A stretch of DNA of 64,000 bases from Bradysia coprophila (lineage: Eukaryota > Arthropoda > Insecta > Diptera > Sciaridae): positions 12,540,062 to 12,604,061 of the forward strand of contig NC_050738.1 of NCBI RefSeq assembly GCF_014529535.1, read 5' to 3'. The notes beneath the pieces were generated by a model. The model had not been told where the DNA came from. It did no database searches and saw nothing but the letters and a program-made list of their open reading frames with translations. Each line of letters starts with the position of its first letter. Within the stretch, counting starts at the first letter, position 1. Positions 43,424 through 56,159 of the stretch are shown one piece after another. The position numbers were made by a program, and so were the translations under genes.

Positions 43424-43540
43424 GACTAGGGATTAAAAGATGAAAAGTATAGTTTTCGTGTGAATTTTGTTGATCCGAGGCGTAGCCGAGGTCAATAAAC
43501 ACACGAAAACGAGACTTTTCATTTTTATCCCGAGTTATGT
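43424..43540. repeat. Family C palindrome, best-preserved copy
   Basis: GACTAGGGATTAAAAGATGA and GTATAGTTTTCGTGTG on the left pair with CACACGAAAACGAGAC and CATTTTTATCCCGAG on the right. The loop holds CCGAGGCGTAGCCGAGG, a CCGAGG direct repeat. A second palindrome (TTTTACGTGTTACGGCA/TGCCGTAACACGTAA) lies just upstream at about 43306-43372. Confidence 0.8.
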
Positions 43541-44362
43541 AATGGATTTTACATGCTGAGGGCGTTGAAAGTAGTGCTTGAAACATGAAAAGTACGGATT
43601 TCGACGCATGTAGTGTAGTATATAAAACAAATTGAAAATCTCAAAACAAGAAATGTTCGGTCTGTTACACAAGAGAACCCTAGTCAGATCGCATCATTTG
43701 TTTCTTTTTCGCGAACAGTAACAGATGAACGATATTGTCGGACCACCCTGTGATTGATAGAGTTAGATCTGAGAATGTGATATATATGCAGAAAAGATGA
43801 AATGATCAATATCAGTATGATGTATCTATCTATATCTTATATTCCATATGCATGCACATAAGTACAATTTCATTCTTTGGTTTTCGTTAACCCAATTAGT
43901 TTGTGATAAAATTTTGAATTTTATTAATTTATTGTAATCGAGTTAAACGAATGATTGAAGTAGATAGAATGCCGTAATTTATATTCTGATGTTTGGAATA
44001 GACATATGCATCATATGATACAGATTTTTACGATTGTAATTTCTGGTATTTTTCTCATTTCTTTTGATGCAGCTTTGATTGCAATTACGGTTTTATAATG
44101 AAATACACGTTCGCCACTTGATTGAAATAAAGAATCGAACATGCAATAGCAACGACACAATAGGTTTCCACTGTACAGCGCATTATTGTTCTGCGAGCAA
44201 GGTGGTATGAACTAATATTGAACAGAGTAATATTATAGGTGGATGCATATAGCATTTTGCTATTAAAGTTCATGGACAATTTTTTTTATAGAGATAAATT
44301 TTGACCGTTAAAAATTTGAATTTCGTTGTTGTGTTGTATTTTCATACAAATCAAAGCGGCGT

Positions 44363-44532
44363 GGGGTAATCTTGCACACGGTGCTAAAACAACGCAATTT
44401 GCAACTACGTAAAATATGAACTCACCACGATTTTTCGATACCAACATTTTGTAAAAGGAGTCATTAAGTCGACGACAGGGTTAAAAAGCATTCGTGCGTT
44501 CTTTTTGCACCGTGTGCCAAATTCCCCGATGC
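44363..44532. mobile_element. Putative MITE, about 170 bp
   Basis: GGGGTAATCTTGCACACGGT on the left faces ACCGTGTGCCAAATTCCCC on the right. No target duplication is evident. The dispersed repeat starting at 44537 follows directly. Confidence 0.6.
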
Positions 44533-44536
44533 CTCT

Positions 44537-44652
44537 GAAACTAGACAGTGTATCAAACAAAAGTAAAACACTCTAAAAAACAATTTCATACACAATGGTA
44601 CTCTATTTGGCAGGATGTCGACTATGATCACTTTTGCTTGAAGTGCGTTGAT
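44537..44652. repeat. Dispersed repeat, copy 2 of 2
   Basis: This is the second copy of the repeat at 7111-7233, in the same orientation, with GTACTCTATTTGGCAG and CACTTTTGCTTGAAGTGCG conserved. Confidence 0.65.
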
Positions 44653-44881
44653 TGATGATTATGGCGATATGCTTGCCGTTTCTGAGAGACTGTTTTAAAT
44701 TGTGTTCGAATATGTTTTAGCCAACAAGTTTCATACTTTTTACTTGAATAATTTGTCAATATTCAAGTCACAAGTAAATGTACCGAAATGTTCTTATTAA
44801 CCAATTAACCTCTGACAGTACCTATGTAGTTTCTTACTGTAACTTTTTATGAGGCGTTAGTAGCTATCTATGTGCCTTATA

Positions 44882-44957
44882 TTATTTCATAGTATAATTT
44901 CATTTTATTTATTTCATTTCAATTATTTCATTTCATTTATTTCATTTCATTTCATTG
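44882..44957. repeat. ATTTC microsatellite
   Basis: TTTCA-type pentamers, mixed with TTATTTCA, repeat over about 75 bp. Confidence 0.85.
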
Positions 44958-45612
44958 TAATCTGTAATCTGTAATTGTCATCTGTTCAAACTGATATGGA
45001 TTATTCACAGGTCCAGAAGATCTAAGCTTTTCCACAATTTAGAAATGTTTAAGGTTAAAACACTTCTTTTTTTCACGAAAACTAGAAGAAACAGTTCGAC
45101 TGTGAAAGGTTAATAAATCAATGCGTCTATTATCGGCGAAATTTTAATGTAGTTTGGTGGTGAGTTATGTTCCCATTTTAAGCTTAAAAGCTTATTATTT
45201 TCGTAGCTTTTCTTTTGTCGTAACATTCTTTCGGCGCATACATCAAACGTATGTCATGAGCAACGAAACGCACGAAACGGAAATTTGAGAATATTTGAAC
45301 TGAGTCCTTTGCGATTTATCATTAATCCATCTACCATACACCTATGTTCGGAACTATGTGTATATCAGCCCGATCGAATTTCAACTAACAAATGTTAGCC
45401 GATTTTTGTATGCATAAATATCACTGTAACTGTAATTGGTAAGCAAAGAGCTGCTGTAGAATCTTAGCATGGAACTTTCGAGACGAATTTTGTTCGTGGG
45501 TTTTTTGGTTCGTTAAATGAAATGCACTACCCTCGAACGTTCTAGCATTAAGCATAGTATTAACTTTGAAGGTTTTGGCTTTGGTAGAGCACACAGAAAC
45601 TCTTATCGCAAT

Positions 45613-45962
45613 GGGAAATAATCGGAACAAAGCTCAATCAGAGGTTGTTTTTTTGAAACATTCACGCTCAAAAGAAAAAAAATGCTACAAATCACTACAA
45701 AACAAGAGTAAACATGAGTCGTGATACGACGAAATCAGCATTTCTTTTGTTTTGTTTGAGTGAGAAAATGTTTTTGGTAAACAAATTGCGAAATTGTTTA
45801 GTGTTTTTGAATCGGTTCTTCGCTTGATGAATTTAGTTTTTCTGTTTGTCCAGGCAACGGTCCTTCACCTTGCAAACGAAACTGTGCGATCAAAAGAAAA
45901 AGAATTTTTTTCTTTTGAGCGTGAATGTTTAAAAAAAAAACTCTGATTGCTCCTATTATTTC
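45613..45962. mobile_element. MITE, about 350 bp
   Basis: The ends are GGAAATAATCGGAACAAAG and TCCTATTATTTCC. Inside these, CAATCAGAG, then ACATTCACGCTCAAAAGAAA, is mirrored by TTTCTTTTGAGCGTGAATGT and CTCTGATTG. No transposase frame. Confidence 0.7.
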
Positions 45963-46047
45963 CGATGTAAAACTCGGTTTTGATGAACAACAAGATTCAC
46001 ACGAAAACTCCACTTTTCGACTTTTTCCCTTATTATATATATGAAGG

Positions 46048-47012
46048 AAGAGACTATTGGCACCGGGTGTCTATTTATAATACTGTGACTAATGGCGCTG
46101 TGCCAATAGTCTCTTTATCATACTAATGCTAATCGCACCTGGTGCCATTAGCCACAGGATTATAAAGGTACTATTGGCACCTGGTGCCATTAGCCACAGG
46201 ATTATAAAGGCACTATTGGCACCTGGTGCCATTAGCCTAAGTATAATAAAGAGACTATTGGCACCCGGTGCCATAAGTCACAATACTATAAAGACATAAA
46301 GAGAAACTCGTACCAAAATGAGAAGAAAACACTTAGAATAGATCTGTTAATAAATATGCGTGAATAAACACAGAGCAAGAAACGTCGAAATTTTTCGAAT
46401 TTCGGAGATTTCGGACTACGAAAACTTAATTTTGCTGTGAAATGTACCGTAAATACGTTTTGTAGAATACTGAAGAATTCATCGGAATGAAACGTTAAGG
46501 CATTTTGTTAGAACATAGGGAATTCGAATTCGATTGTTCGATACTAGGGAATTAATCGAAATGTAACGTGAATGCGTTTTGTAGAATACTGGGGAATAAA
46601 TCATTTTACGAAATTTAACGAAAAGACGCACGTTTTGTAGTATACTGGTCCTTTCGTAAAAGGACGAATTCCCTAAGATCGAACAAACTAACTTTGCGTT
46701 ACAATTCGTAAAAAGGTGAATTCCCTAGGATCGAACAATGGGCCTTAGCGTTACATTTCGTAAAAGAATGAATTCCATAGGATCGAACAAATCGCCTTCA
46801 CGTTCCATTTCGTAAAATAATGAATTCACTAGGATTCTGTACCAAACAACTTTTTTTTTCTAAATCTCCGGAAATTCAAATTTTCATTTTTCCTATATTT
46901 CCAATCTACTTTTGTATATTGAGTGCCAATAGTCTCTTTATAATGCTGTGGCTAATGTAGCACCAGGTCCAGGTTACTATAGTAAAGAGACTATTGGCAC
47001 GCGGTGCCAATA
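46048..47012. repeat. Composite foldback array with GGCACCTGGTGCC units
   Basis: Units of about 42 bp (46048-46296) each carry TATTGGCACCTGGTGCCATT, a palindromic core, followed by TAAAG; one unit is inverted. Related units return at about 46921-47012 in opposite arrangement. Between them lie repeats with a different unit: GTTCGATACTAGGGAATT and CGAAATGTAACGTGAATGCG on the left of about 46640, and AATTCCCTAGGATCGAACAA with CGTTACATTTCGTAAAA in inverted orientation on the right. The approximately 1-kb block is thus a nested inverted repeat. Open frames across it (MAPGAN repeats) are not genes. Confidence 0.8.
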
Positions 47013-47995
47013 GCATATTCGTAAAAAAAACGTTTTTTTTTTTAAATTAGACCCAAAGCTCGTTAACTTTATCGTTTTTGTTGGAAAGGTCTGAAAGTTG
47101 AAAATTTGAAAATTGGAGTCACTTTTCGTTGACACTAATTTCGATTTTCTACAACGTGCTACGGCTGAGAGCACTAAGACCACGATAATCAGAGTTATTG
47201 CTATGTAGTCACAGTCGGTAACATAAATAACCTCGTAAATAACGCCCAAGAAAAACATGTAGATTTTCACAACCCGTTGTTCGCAATTAGTTTTAACGTT
47301 TGAACTGTTAGCACAAATGTTGTATCTCATTTATTAGAACCCACGTCCACCTGCTTTATCGTCACTCGTATATAGTAGGACTTACCTCGTCTTAGCGCCC
47401 CAATAATATTACACCAATCTCCATCCCCAAGTGACTGCTCATTTCGTTTTCCTTCATGCGAATACTAGCGTTAAAAGTCATTTGAAAATGACTTTAAGAA
47501 ATAATGTAATATCTAGTCGTTTGGTTTAATTGCTATTTTGACTTGTGTGGTGCACGTTCGACTCGAAATGAAACACTTGTCAAAATAAAATTCTCCAACC
47601 CAGCGCGCCATGTATTATTGCAAGAAACTATTGGAATTTCCCTGAAAGAAGTATCCGATTCGATAAAATTACACATTCCCTTACGATGTTCTTGACATTC
47701 AGTGGTTAAAATCCTTGGTTAAAAAGTCATTTTCTTTGTTTTGCTAATTTAGCGTTTATTCAAATTGTGAACAGAAAAAAAAATTGAAACAATTGACGTT
47801 GAATTTTCTGGAATATTTTCTATCAAGTAAACTCTCCAGCTCTTAGTAATGAAAGTAAAAATATATTTTTCGAAAAAAAGTCTGACATTTCAAAATGCCA
47901 TTAATGAGTCATCGCTGACCGAATCAAATGAGTTTTAATATTAATCAAACAAAAAACAATCTTTCTTCTTTTCTTCATCCAATTTACCACCTGTA
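47013..47995. other. 3' flank of Ge-1, no gene recognised
   Basis: No exon or paired repeat is supported. The Ge-1 3' UTR lies at the right end of the stretch. Confidence 0.45.
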
Positions 47996-50900
47996 TCAGG
48001 CACTTTTTATGCCCTGCACAGCCATCATAAGCATTTTCACACCTCCGACAAGTGGACTGTGCGGATTTGCGCTTATGAAATTCTGGCAATGCTGATACAA
48101 TTCCCGCGTTATTTTCGGTGCATGTTCTCGGGTGGTTGCGTCATGTATATCTAAACTAACGATTGCATCACTCAAATATCTCTGCTTCAAGTCATTGTGG
48201 TTGGTCATATCGGCCGAAATTTGCTGAATCAATGACAGCAGCACGGGCTGTTGCAACGGACACGGGTTAAATACTTGCTTGTAGTCAGCCTTTTCCAATG
48301 TGAATTCCACCAAATTTAAATCGTTCGCAACGAGTGCATGATGGAAAGCTGTGTTAATCTGACCTTGGGCCAAATGCTGTTTGATTTGCTCCTGGACGTC
48401 GTACAATGTTGGCGCTGGAGTGTGTGCTTGTGAGTGAGCTGCCGACAAAACGGATTCATTGATGGAATTCGCATGACTCTCAAATCCTTTTTGAATCTGA
48501 AAGAAACAAGTTACCGCTGAGTTAATGAAAAACTCTTAAATTTCAACAGGCCGTGTAGCACGTACCTCCTTTTTCACACTGTCTCTGACAGTTTTCACCA
48601 AATTCACTTGAAGTGCCTTCAGATCTTTTGAAATATCAGTTTGAATTCGATTGGTGCAAGTGGCTATGGAAGCTTCGCCTGCACTTTTCAGTTGTTCCGG
48701 TACAGACAAGAGCATCGACGACGTTTCATCGTGCAATGGTTGATACTGCGACATGTATGCGTCGAATTGTTTTGTATCTGGTGGGAATGGAACGTTAAAG
48801 TCACACAAAAATGGTAAATCTAATGGACTGTGAGTTCAACTTACAGGATTTAGTTCCTTGCAAGAAAATCGACTGAATTTGTCGGAATAGCTCCTCTGTC
48901 GTTCTTTCATAAGACGGAATAATGGTCGTTTTCAATGTGTCTATGTAAGTCTTCTGCAGACCCCCTTGAATCCCTACAACCACAGCATTTCCAAATGTTT
49001 CCATGGATGCCTACACGAAAAATAAAATTAATTTTCCTGATTGTCTATCGTCTTATGTGCACAAATACCTTGCTGGATGTCACATTCATGATGCTCTCCT
49101 TGATAACTTGGTCACAACTTCTCAATTTCTGGCCAACGTCAGTCAATATTTGCACCTTCATTTTCTCTAAATGATTATGTATGACTGGAAGGACGTGCCG
49201 TGGAATCTCACTCATCATAACACTCGTCAGTCGATCAGTTATTTGGCTAGTAATAAACTGAGCCACAGAGTGTAGAATAGCATCGCGAAGGTCGCGATTT
49301 TGTTTGTCACTAAAATCAAATGGTTTTTCAGTTACTCCGCCGGTTAGGATTTCGTTGTTCTACCTACCGTTCAGCAATAAACGCTTCCAATTTCTTCTTA
49401 TGTTCTCTTTCGTGTCGAATTAAATAATCTTCAATGGTTTTCGTCACACTGAATTCGATATTCTTCGATATCGTCTTCAATTTGTTATCGTCTGCATTGT
49501 TCTTCATTTCAATAGCGTTACGCAGCTCGGATATTTGGCAGGCCTGTGTCTGCATAAATTCTGTAATTTAATGGATTTCAGCGGATTAAAAATTGACGGA
49601 GTTCAGCAATTATTCGCATTACCTAAGACCTGGTCCAATTTGTAAGCCATGTCGTTTAATGGGGTATTGCTGTTTACATTGTTGAATGTATTTGTATTGG
49701 GAATATTTGACATCACAGGAACTTGTGGAATTTTCGGTATTTTCGGCCAATCGGTTTTGCTGTTGACTGATAGTGTCTTCTCTTGTCCATCTATTTTTAC
49801 ATTGAATTATTAACACTATTGTCGGTACTTATTTGAAATTTTGAATCAGAAAGATTCAGATGTAACAAGAATCTCTAGCTATCTCTGGTCAAAATCTGAT
49901 CAGCGTAAAACAAGGCGTAAAAAATAGGTAACTTACTAAATCGACCTATTGAACTCTGCAAGTTAGTCACACTTGAAAGTTTTCTGTCAATTTATACTTT
50001 CAATGTCGCTCCTGGATATTTAACCAAATTATTGCAAATGTGAGCTTTCAATCTAAAGTCTTTACTGACTCAACGTTCATTGAAAAGGTCTGAGTATTTC
50101 TCTTGGTGATTTTGAAACTTGACCTGAGCCTGAACTTCTGATACCTGTCAGTTATACCTGACATTTTCATACAAATTTTCTGTGATACCTGCCAGATTTT
50201 AGGTCAGGTTTGACATAATCGCTATATTTAGGTTTCAGGTAAATTCAGGTCAAAATTGATTGAATCAGGTTCAGGTCGAAACAGGTTCAGGTGTAAAACT
50301 TAACCTATTCCGAATTTTAATTTTGGTGCAAAATTGAGTGACAACTAAGGTTCGGAAAAGGTCAAATTCGAGGCATGTTTAAGAGAGCATCCCTTAACGC
50401 ATGAGTTGATCTGTGCCTGAAGCAATAATACGACAAATGAAGCAATTAATTGAAATTGAGTGAGAGGTGAATATGTACATTGTAAACCGTAGTATGAGAG
50501 GGATAGCTATACTTGGGTAACGTGGCTAACAGTAGGATTATCCATAATGATGGTAAATGTACTCGTACAATTTGCGCAAAATTTGAGAGCTGGTTTTTGT
50601 TGAAATCGCTGCAACCGATGATGGCAATCAAACGACGAGGCTTCTCTGACTTGACAGTAAAACAACCATGGTTGAATGAAACCATTGCCTAATCTAAAGC
50701 GCACCCAGACTATTTACTGAACTAATAAAGAATTGTAAGACTTATGTCATGTCGCCTGCTACAAAATCGATTCAAAGAATGTCTTGGTTAAAAATCTGTC
50801 GTTTTCTTCAAACAAAAAATCAAATTGTGTGCGAGGCTATTCCCTACATTAGGTCAATGAACTGTTGATATGCAAAAGAAAGCCCAAAAGAACGAAATGG

Positions 50901-53900
50901 AGAGTTCTGTTACGTACCAACGATTGATTGTCAACGAACGACTAGCTCATTATTGTTAAGTTTCTGAGTGCAATTCGACTTACCATTCATCTGATTGAAA
51001 TATGGCTCAGCGTCGTCAAGCTTTTCCACCGAATCGGCATCGTTTTCGTCCAACAGGTCATTGTTGTCGTCGTAAAATTCGTCATTCAAAATATTCTCCG
51101 AATCTTCTTTCACCGACAGAATTTCCTGAACCTCTCTACTCGGACTGGATCCGCCCGATATGATTGGCGAAGTCGATGCGACTACAAAAAAAATCTCTCA
51201 GTAGGCTTCTACATTTAACTGAGTATGGACGTGATTCACAAACCTATGATTTGTTTGTTGAGTTCAGCAGATTTGGACACTTTCAATTCATGTTCTTCCA
51301 GTGCCTTATTGTTCACCAAATTCAAGATATTCAACGTCTCTGCCTTCTTCTTAGCATCAGGCGGCGATTGAACTTTAGCCAACATACGAATGGTTGACAG
51401 TACTTCGAGGCTGACACCCTCCGGAGTAAGTTTTCCTTTGAATTATGATTTAAATGTAACGCAATTGGCACAGCAAAGACTTTTTAAGACCTACCCGGTG
51501 AGTTGAATGAATCGGGAGTCATCAGACTAATGCTGTTGGTTTGTGGAATATTGTCGGATTTATTCGATTTGGGGGATGTGAGGTTTACGATTTTGACGGC
51601 ATTTTCCGTCGACGGCTTCGAGCTGCCGTTATTGATTTTGTCCAACACATTAATTTCGGCGGGTAATTCCACCGAAGACTCTTTGTAACTTCCCGACAAC
51701 GTACTAGCGACATCTGCATGGATCGATACGGTTGGCTGATACAGAACACGACATTCCTGGACGCTTTTCGGCTGAACCAGATACATTCGAATGACCACAC
51801 AGTACAGAGAATTGTTTTCTTCGTCATACTCTTCCATATCGTCCAACAGATAGTTGTCGTTGTAATTGGGCTTATAGCGACGCACCTCGGCGTCAACTAT
51901 ACCAAAGCTCAATATTGGGGACGATAGTGGAAATTCGGAGATCGATTTGATATAAGCGCTGGGCGTAGTTCGATTATCTGTTTTCTCCAGCTCTATGCTC
52001 ATTTCGCTGGTATTGGCCGACGTTGTCGTTGTATTGATGCTCTGAACGTTAGGTTTCTCGATTTGAAGTACGTAGAGACTGCGACTCTTGATATCGGACA
52101 TTACCAGATACGATGACTTGTGATCGATTTCCGCTTGGAAAATTAGTTCTCTGTCGGGTATTGGCGATTTAAAATTAACGGTTTGCAGGCATTCCCATGT
52201 GGAACAGCACCACACCTTCAGTTCGGTGTTGTTATCACTTGTCGTTACAGCATACTTCCACAGGGACTTACTGAAATGGTGAGACAATTGGATTAGGAAA
52301 GTTACTCAAATTCCGAGATGAACGTTCATACTCTGGATTGGCGGTAGTATGGTCGTCGAGGAAAAATACGCTGGTAATGGATTTACCGCCGTGTGGAATC
52401 CATTTGTGTAGACATCTGGGATTTTGCTCGTTAGTGTGAAAGTAGATCTGAAAGTTCGTAAAATTACGTTGCAACAGCAGCAACAGGTGGGGATGCAAAC
52501 GAAGAACAAACCTGATAGAATCGAATGACACCGTTCTGGCAGCTAACACTTAACGTCGAACCATCTGGCGAAAATGTTGCGCCTGTGATAACTGCACTTT
52601 CCTTTTGCTTCAAACTGCCTTCGATCACATTTTTGGATAGTTGTTGTCCAATCTGTAACATAACGAGAAACTCAGTACCATCGACTGCAAATCGGTTTTC
52701 TGCATGCGAACATACCCCGTACGCATCAACAACCGATTTGATGCTGTAGCACTGATAAACGCTACCGCGGAACCATACGAGCTGTTGTCCCACATACTCG
52801 TCCACCTCATCCTCTCCTTCCGGCACAAACGGACACCACTTTATTTTGTCATAAAGCGGCACATGTCCTGCTATCGGATCTTCGATTTTAACCATCAGCG
52901 TGCAGAGAACCTTCTCTGGCGTGTCGTCAATTTTGTGCACATGCAAGGCGGTCTGTTCGATGCTTCCGAGCAGTACGATGGATTTCATGTGAGCAAATTG
53001 CAGATCAAGAACTTCATTCGACATTCCTTTGATCAATTCACGACTGTTGGTCACCGAGTTGAAAACACGTACCATGCCCTCGCCAACACCATCTTTGTTG
53101 TTGACTGAAATAGAGATTGAATGCTCGTTGGTAAAATTAAGTTTTGGCCACAATCGCAACAGCAAATACCTTTGATAGCATAGGCAACGTGACGTCCATT
53201 TAGATGAACAGCAATGAGGCGGCCGGAATAGTTCTTCTCTTTCCATTTGTAGTCGACAATGTTCGTTAATTTAATTTTTGACGATCCGTGATCGTGAGTA
53301 CCGACACAACTACCAACCACAACGACATTCTTTGCACGATTTGTTTCGAAACAATGTTTGTTGTCGTCAGGTTTGAATGTTCTACAATTTATATTACATA
53401 AAAAAAATGGTTTTTAGTCACAAATCGACAGAAATTGGATGATTGCATGGACATCTTGTGCCACTTCAAATGACATTGTCATAAGATCGAAGTGGTGTGG
53501 AAGCTCAGCAGAAAGTTTATTCAAATAGTGAGTTTCAACAATGAGTTGAATTAAGATCTGCGAAATGTCTTTGTTCTTTCACTAACAAAACAATGACAGA
53601 GAGGTATGATGCAATTGGTATGATGACATGTTTAAAGGTCAAATTTTTTTGAATCAAAAAACACGATCGCCTCGGCACCAAACTCCCAACATCAGTGCCA
53701 GCCAATTGCAATTTGTATTACATTAAATTAGCTATTGGTTCAGGGAACGACAATAAATCTGTAGCCTGTCTTACGTATAGAATCACATTCTACTGTGTCT
53801 GCGCGGGACGACTCTGCTAATTTTTTTCTTACTTCAAATTTGGGTGTAACTACGACCCACATAGATTACACCAATTAATGGAACTAACCCACATTGAATG

Positions 53901-54001
53901 TAAATCTTATCATTAAAACGTAAATTGCATTTATTTGAACAGCTCTGGGGTTCAACTTACATTGTCGTTGAGGTTATGTTTGATGTTTTAGTGGTATCCA
54001 T
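47996..54001 (-). CDS. Ge-1: Enhancer of mRNA decapping 4 homologue (Ge-1)
   Basis: P-body scaffold that links Dcp2 and Dcp1 in 5'-3' mRNA decay. Thirteen exons: 54001-53961, 53382-53170, 53104-52512, 52447-52332, 52270-51495, 51435-51244, 51181-50984, 49790-49623, 49560-49368, 49309-49069, 49010-48845, 48777-48566, 48496-47996; about 1202 aa. N-terminal WD40 domain: GTHDHGSSKIKLTNIVDYKW, GATFSPDGSTLSVSCQNGVI, CLHKWIPHGGKSITSVFFLD, NNTELKVWCCSTWECLQT. A Ser/Asn-rich low-complexity linker follows, then a Gln/Lys-rich coiled region, then the alpha-helical C-terminal domain (ANDLNLVEFTLEKADYKQVF). Exon 2 carries one surplus base in an A run at about 53339-53344: the frame before it reads TFKPDDNKHCFET, the frame after it NRAKNVVVVGS, and without it the gene sums to a multiple of three. 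This could be an assembly error or a real lesion. Order and length fit Ge-1/EDC4. Confidence 0.92.
50110..50300. repeat. ACCTGA foldback array in Ge-1 intron 7
   Basis: Left part has ACCTGAGCCTGAAC and ATACCTGTCAGTTATACCTG; the right part has the inverted forms AGGTCAGGTTT, TTCAGGTCAAAA and CAGGTTCAGGTC. It ends in CCTATTCCGAATT, matching CCTATTCCGAGTC at the end of the 42.8-43.2 kb array, so the two are one family. Confidence 0.65.
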
Positions 54002-54801
54002 TTTCCAAATACTTCCAACGATTTTTCTTGTCCTGTTGATACAAAACGCAACAAATTGCACAAAGGATGAATTGATAAAATTATTTCGGACAAACTCAAA
54101 CAACACCAACAAGTAATACATTGATCACCACATTGCACTATTTAATCGCCGGCATTTTTTTTCTTATTCAATTTTTCTATTGCAAAATGACCGGTTACGG
54201 ATGCGGAATACGGTACTAGTGTCGGACGAATTGTCAATACTCAACTTTTTCGATTCGTTTGAAATAAATTCGGTAAATTAGAAACACTTTATTGTGATAC
54301 AGTTCATAGCTAAACGAATATGGATTGAAATGAGAAAAAGAATCGAGACTTTTTTTTTGTTATTTCTTTTTGTTTTGCACTTAATCCGGTAGAGGTCTTG
54401 TGCATCAAATGTCATGCGGCAATATCCCAGCCGAAAAAAATCAAGCAACGTCTCGATTGCATAAGTCACGCGCTTCTTTTAAATATTTTTACTTAAAGTT
54501 AATCAATTGCTGATAAATTGATAATTTGATATGAAGGGTTCCCAATATTTTTCTTATCTCATCGGCGTATGTGAGGACTCAGGAAATAGGCTGAGTTTTG
54601 ATGAAAGTTTTTAAGATATTTAAGACCCTCACTTGGAAGAAATGTCATTTAGCATTTAGAAAAATGTCAGGATTTGACTCGTTCCAAGTTAACGCCTTAA
54701 GGCAATTTCGGTCGACAGCTGGTCATTATCAAATGTCCCAATTATAGAGCAAAGTGTCTTAACCTGTTCTTTCAGAACCTTGATATAGAACGACTTTGTC
54801 A
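54002..54801. other. Ge-1 5' flank
   Basis: It should contain the Ge-1 promoter. No TATA box or further exon was recognised. An AT-rich region with poly-T runs. Confidence 0.4.
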
Positions 54802-54997
54802 CAGTGGACGTCAGTAAAGTTTAGATAGGAATATGCTTCAGTTGGTCCACTCATATAAACAAAACTGTTTATTTGTTTATACTGGTGGAAAAATATGGTA
54901 AAATCGTAAGAACCTACAGGCACTCGTGTTTGTATGAATAAACCAGTTGAAAAACAGCTGAAGCAAATTACTATCTAAATTTCACCGACGTCCGCTG
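54802..54997. mobile_element. Mariner-like MITE, 196 bp
   Basis: The ends are CAGTGGACGTCAGTAAAGTT and the complement AAATTTCACCGACGTCCGCTG. Inverted similarity continues through TTTAGATAG and GCTTCAG. TA follows the right end; the left flank reads CA, so one duplication base has probably mutated. CAG termini suggest Tc1/mariner. Confidence 0.7.
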
Positions 54998-55431
54998 TAA
55001 CAATATATCTAATATTATTCCGTAAATTTGCTTTTAATACTTTCTTATAAATCAGTGTTGTCCGTAGATGTAGTCTAATTTTTATCATTTTTATTGATTT
55101 ATAATTCTGATATTTGTTTGATTATAAGTGTCCAGCGATTAAAATATTTTCAGGTCTAAACTTATCCAGCTCTGTTTACCTATATAAAAATGAACAAGAC
55201 AAAATCATCATTAACGGGTTAAAAACTGTCATAAGTAGACTGATGCTAATCAATAATCAATACACTAAACATCAACACTGCATCTTTTATCGGCAGCTTC
55301 TTTTAACCGTTTTGTCTTAAGCCTCCGAAGTTCTGGGAACTTTTGGGAACAGGTCAAATATAGATCATGAAAAATTATCTAAATCGGCTTTATAGAGCCA
55401 GTATAGTACAAGAGCTGTCACATGCACAAAA

Positions 55432-56037
55432 TTGACGTTCAACTAAATGTTGCCATGCGACTGATAACTGGTTCAGTTAGCTCCACACCTGTCCTGTGGC
55501 TCCATGTGCTGTCAAACATACAGCCACCACATTAGGCGAAATTCGGCTGCACATAAGTTATGGAAGAAATGCATGGACGAATCCAGACCATATGAGCTTC
55601 CAATTAAATCTGACCTGAACAACCCTCCTCGGATGCGCCTTATATCACGATCACCCTTTTGGAGCGACACCGAATTACAAGTTTCAGATTTTGATGAAAA
55701 TGACCAGTGGCAGAAGTACTGGAACGACAGCCCTACTTTCACGAATAAGTTCCTCATCCAGAGCCCACATCAAAAAGTAGAAGGCTTTAATCTGCAGCGA
55801 AAGAAGTGGAAAATGTTAAATCGGTTCCGTTCGGGCCACGGCTGCTCGGCTGATCAAATATATAAATGGAGGTTTCGAAATTCCCCGTATTGCGACTGCG
55901 GTCATGACATCGTCCAGACAATGAATCATATTCTAAACGAATGCCCTGTTCGTCGATTCAGAGGCGGACTCCAAAGTCTTGATGAAGCAACGAGTGAAGC
56001 AATTAATTGGTTAAGTGAATTAGACATTGACGTTTGA
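55432..56037 (+). pseudogene. 3' end of a non-LTR retrotransposon ORF2, frameshifted
   Basis: The first frame reads HKIDVQLNVAMRLITGSV and TPVLWLHVLSNIQPP, the thumb region of jockey/CR1-type RT. Near 55535 the frame changes and continues RRNSAAHKLWKKC to the end at 56037. The C-terminal zinc-binding motif is visible (CDCGHDIVQTMNHILNECP). The RT catalytic part is not present upstream, so this is a 5'-truncated dead copy. A (AT)n tract follows at 56142-56159. Confidence 0.85.
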
Positions 56038-56141
56038 AACCAGTTTTTTTAGAGTAGTGATTGCAGCTATCAGCTGTTAATTGATTGAAACTAAAAGTTT
56101 CAAAAAAACTTGTTAAAGAAATTAATGTGAACCATACGATC

Positions 56142-56159
56142 AATATATATATATATATA
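56142..56159. repeat. (AT)n microsatellite
   Basis: A run of AT dinucleotides about 100 bp after the retrotransposon remnant. It could be part of its 3' tail. Confidence 0.7.

Noticed and set aside
46089-46274. MAPGAN-repeat minus-strand open frame
   Set aside because: Reads across a non-coding palindromic tandem array; frame is a by-product of 42-bp units divisible by three.
46048-46296. CRISPR array
   Set aside because: Units are adjacent without unique spacers, some are inverted, and the context is animal nuclear DNA.
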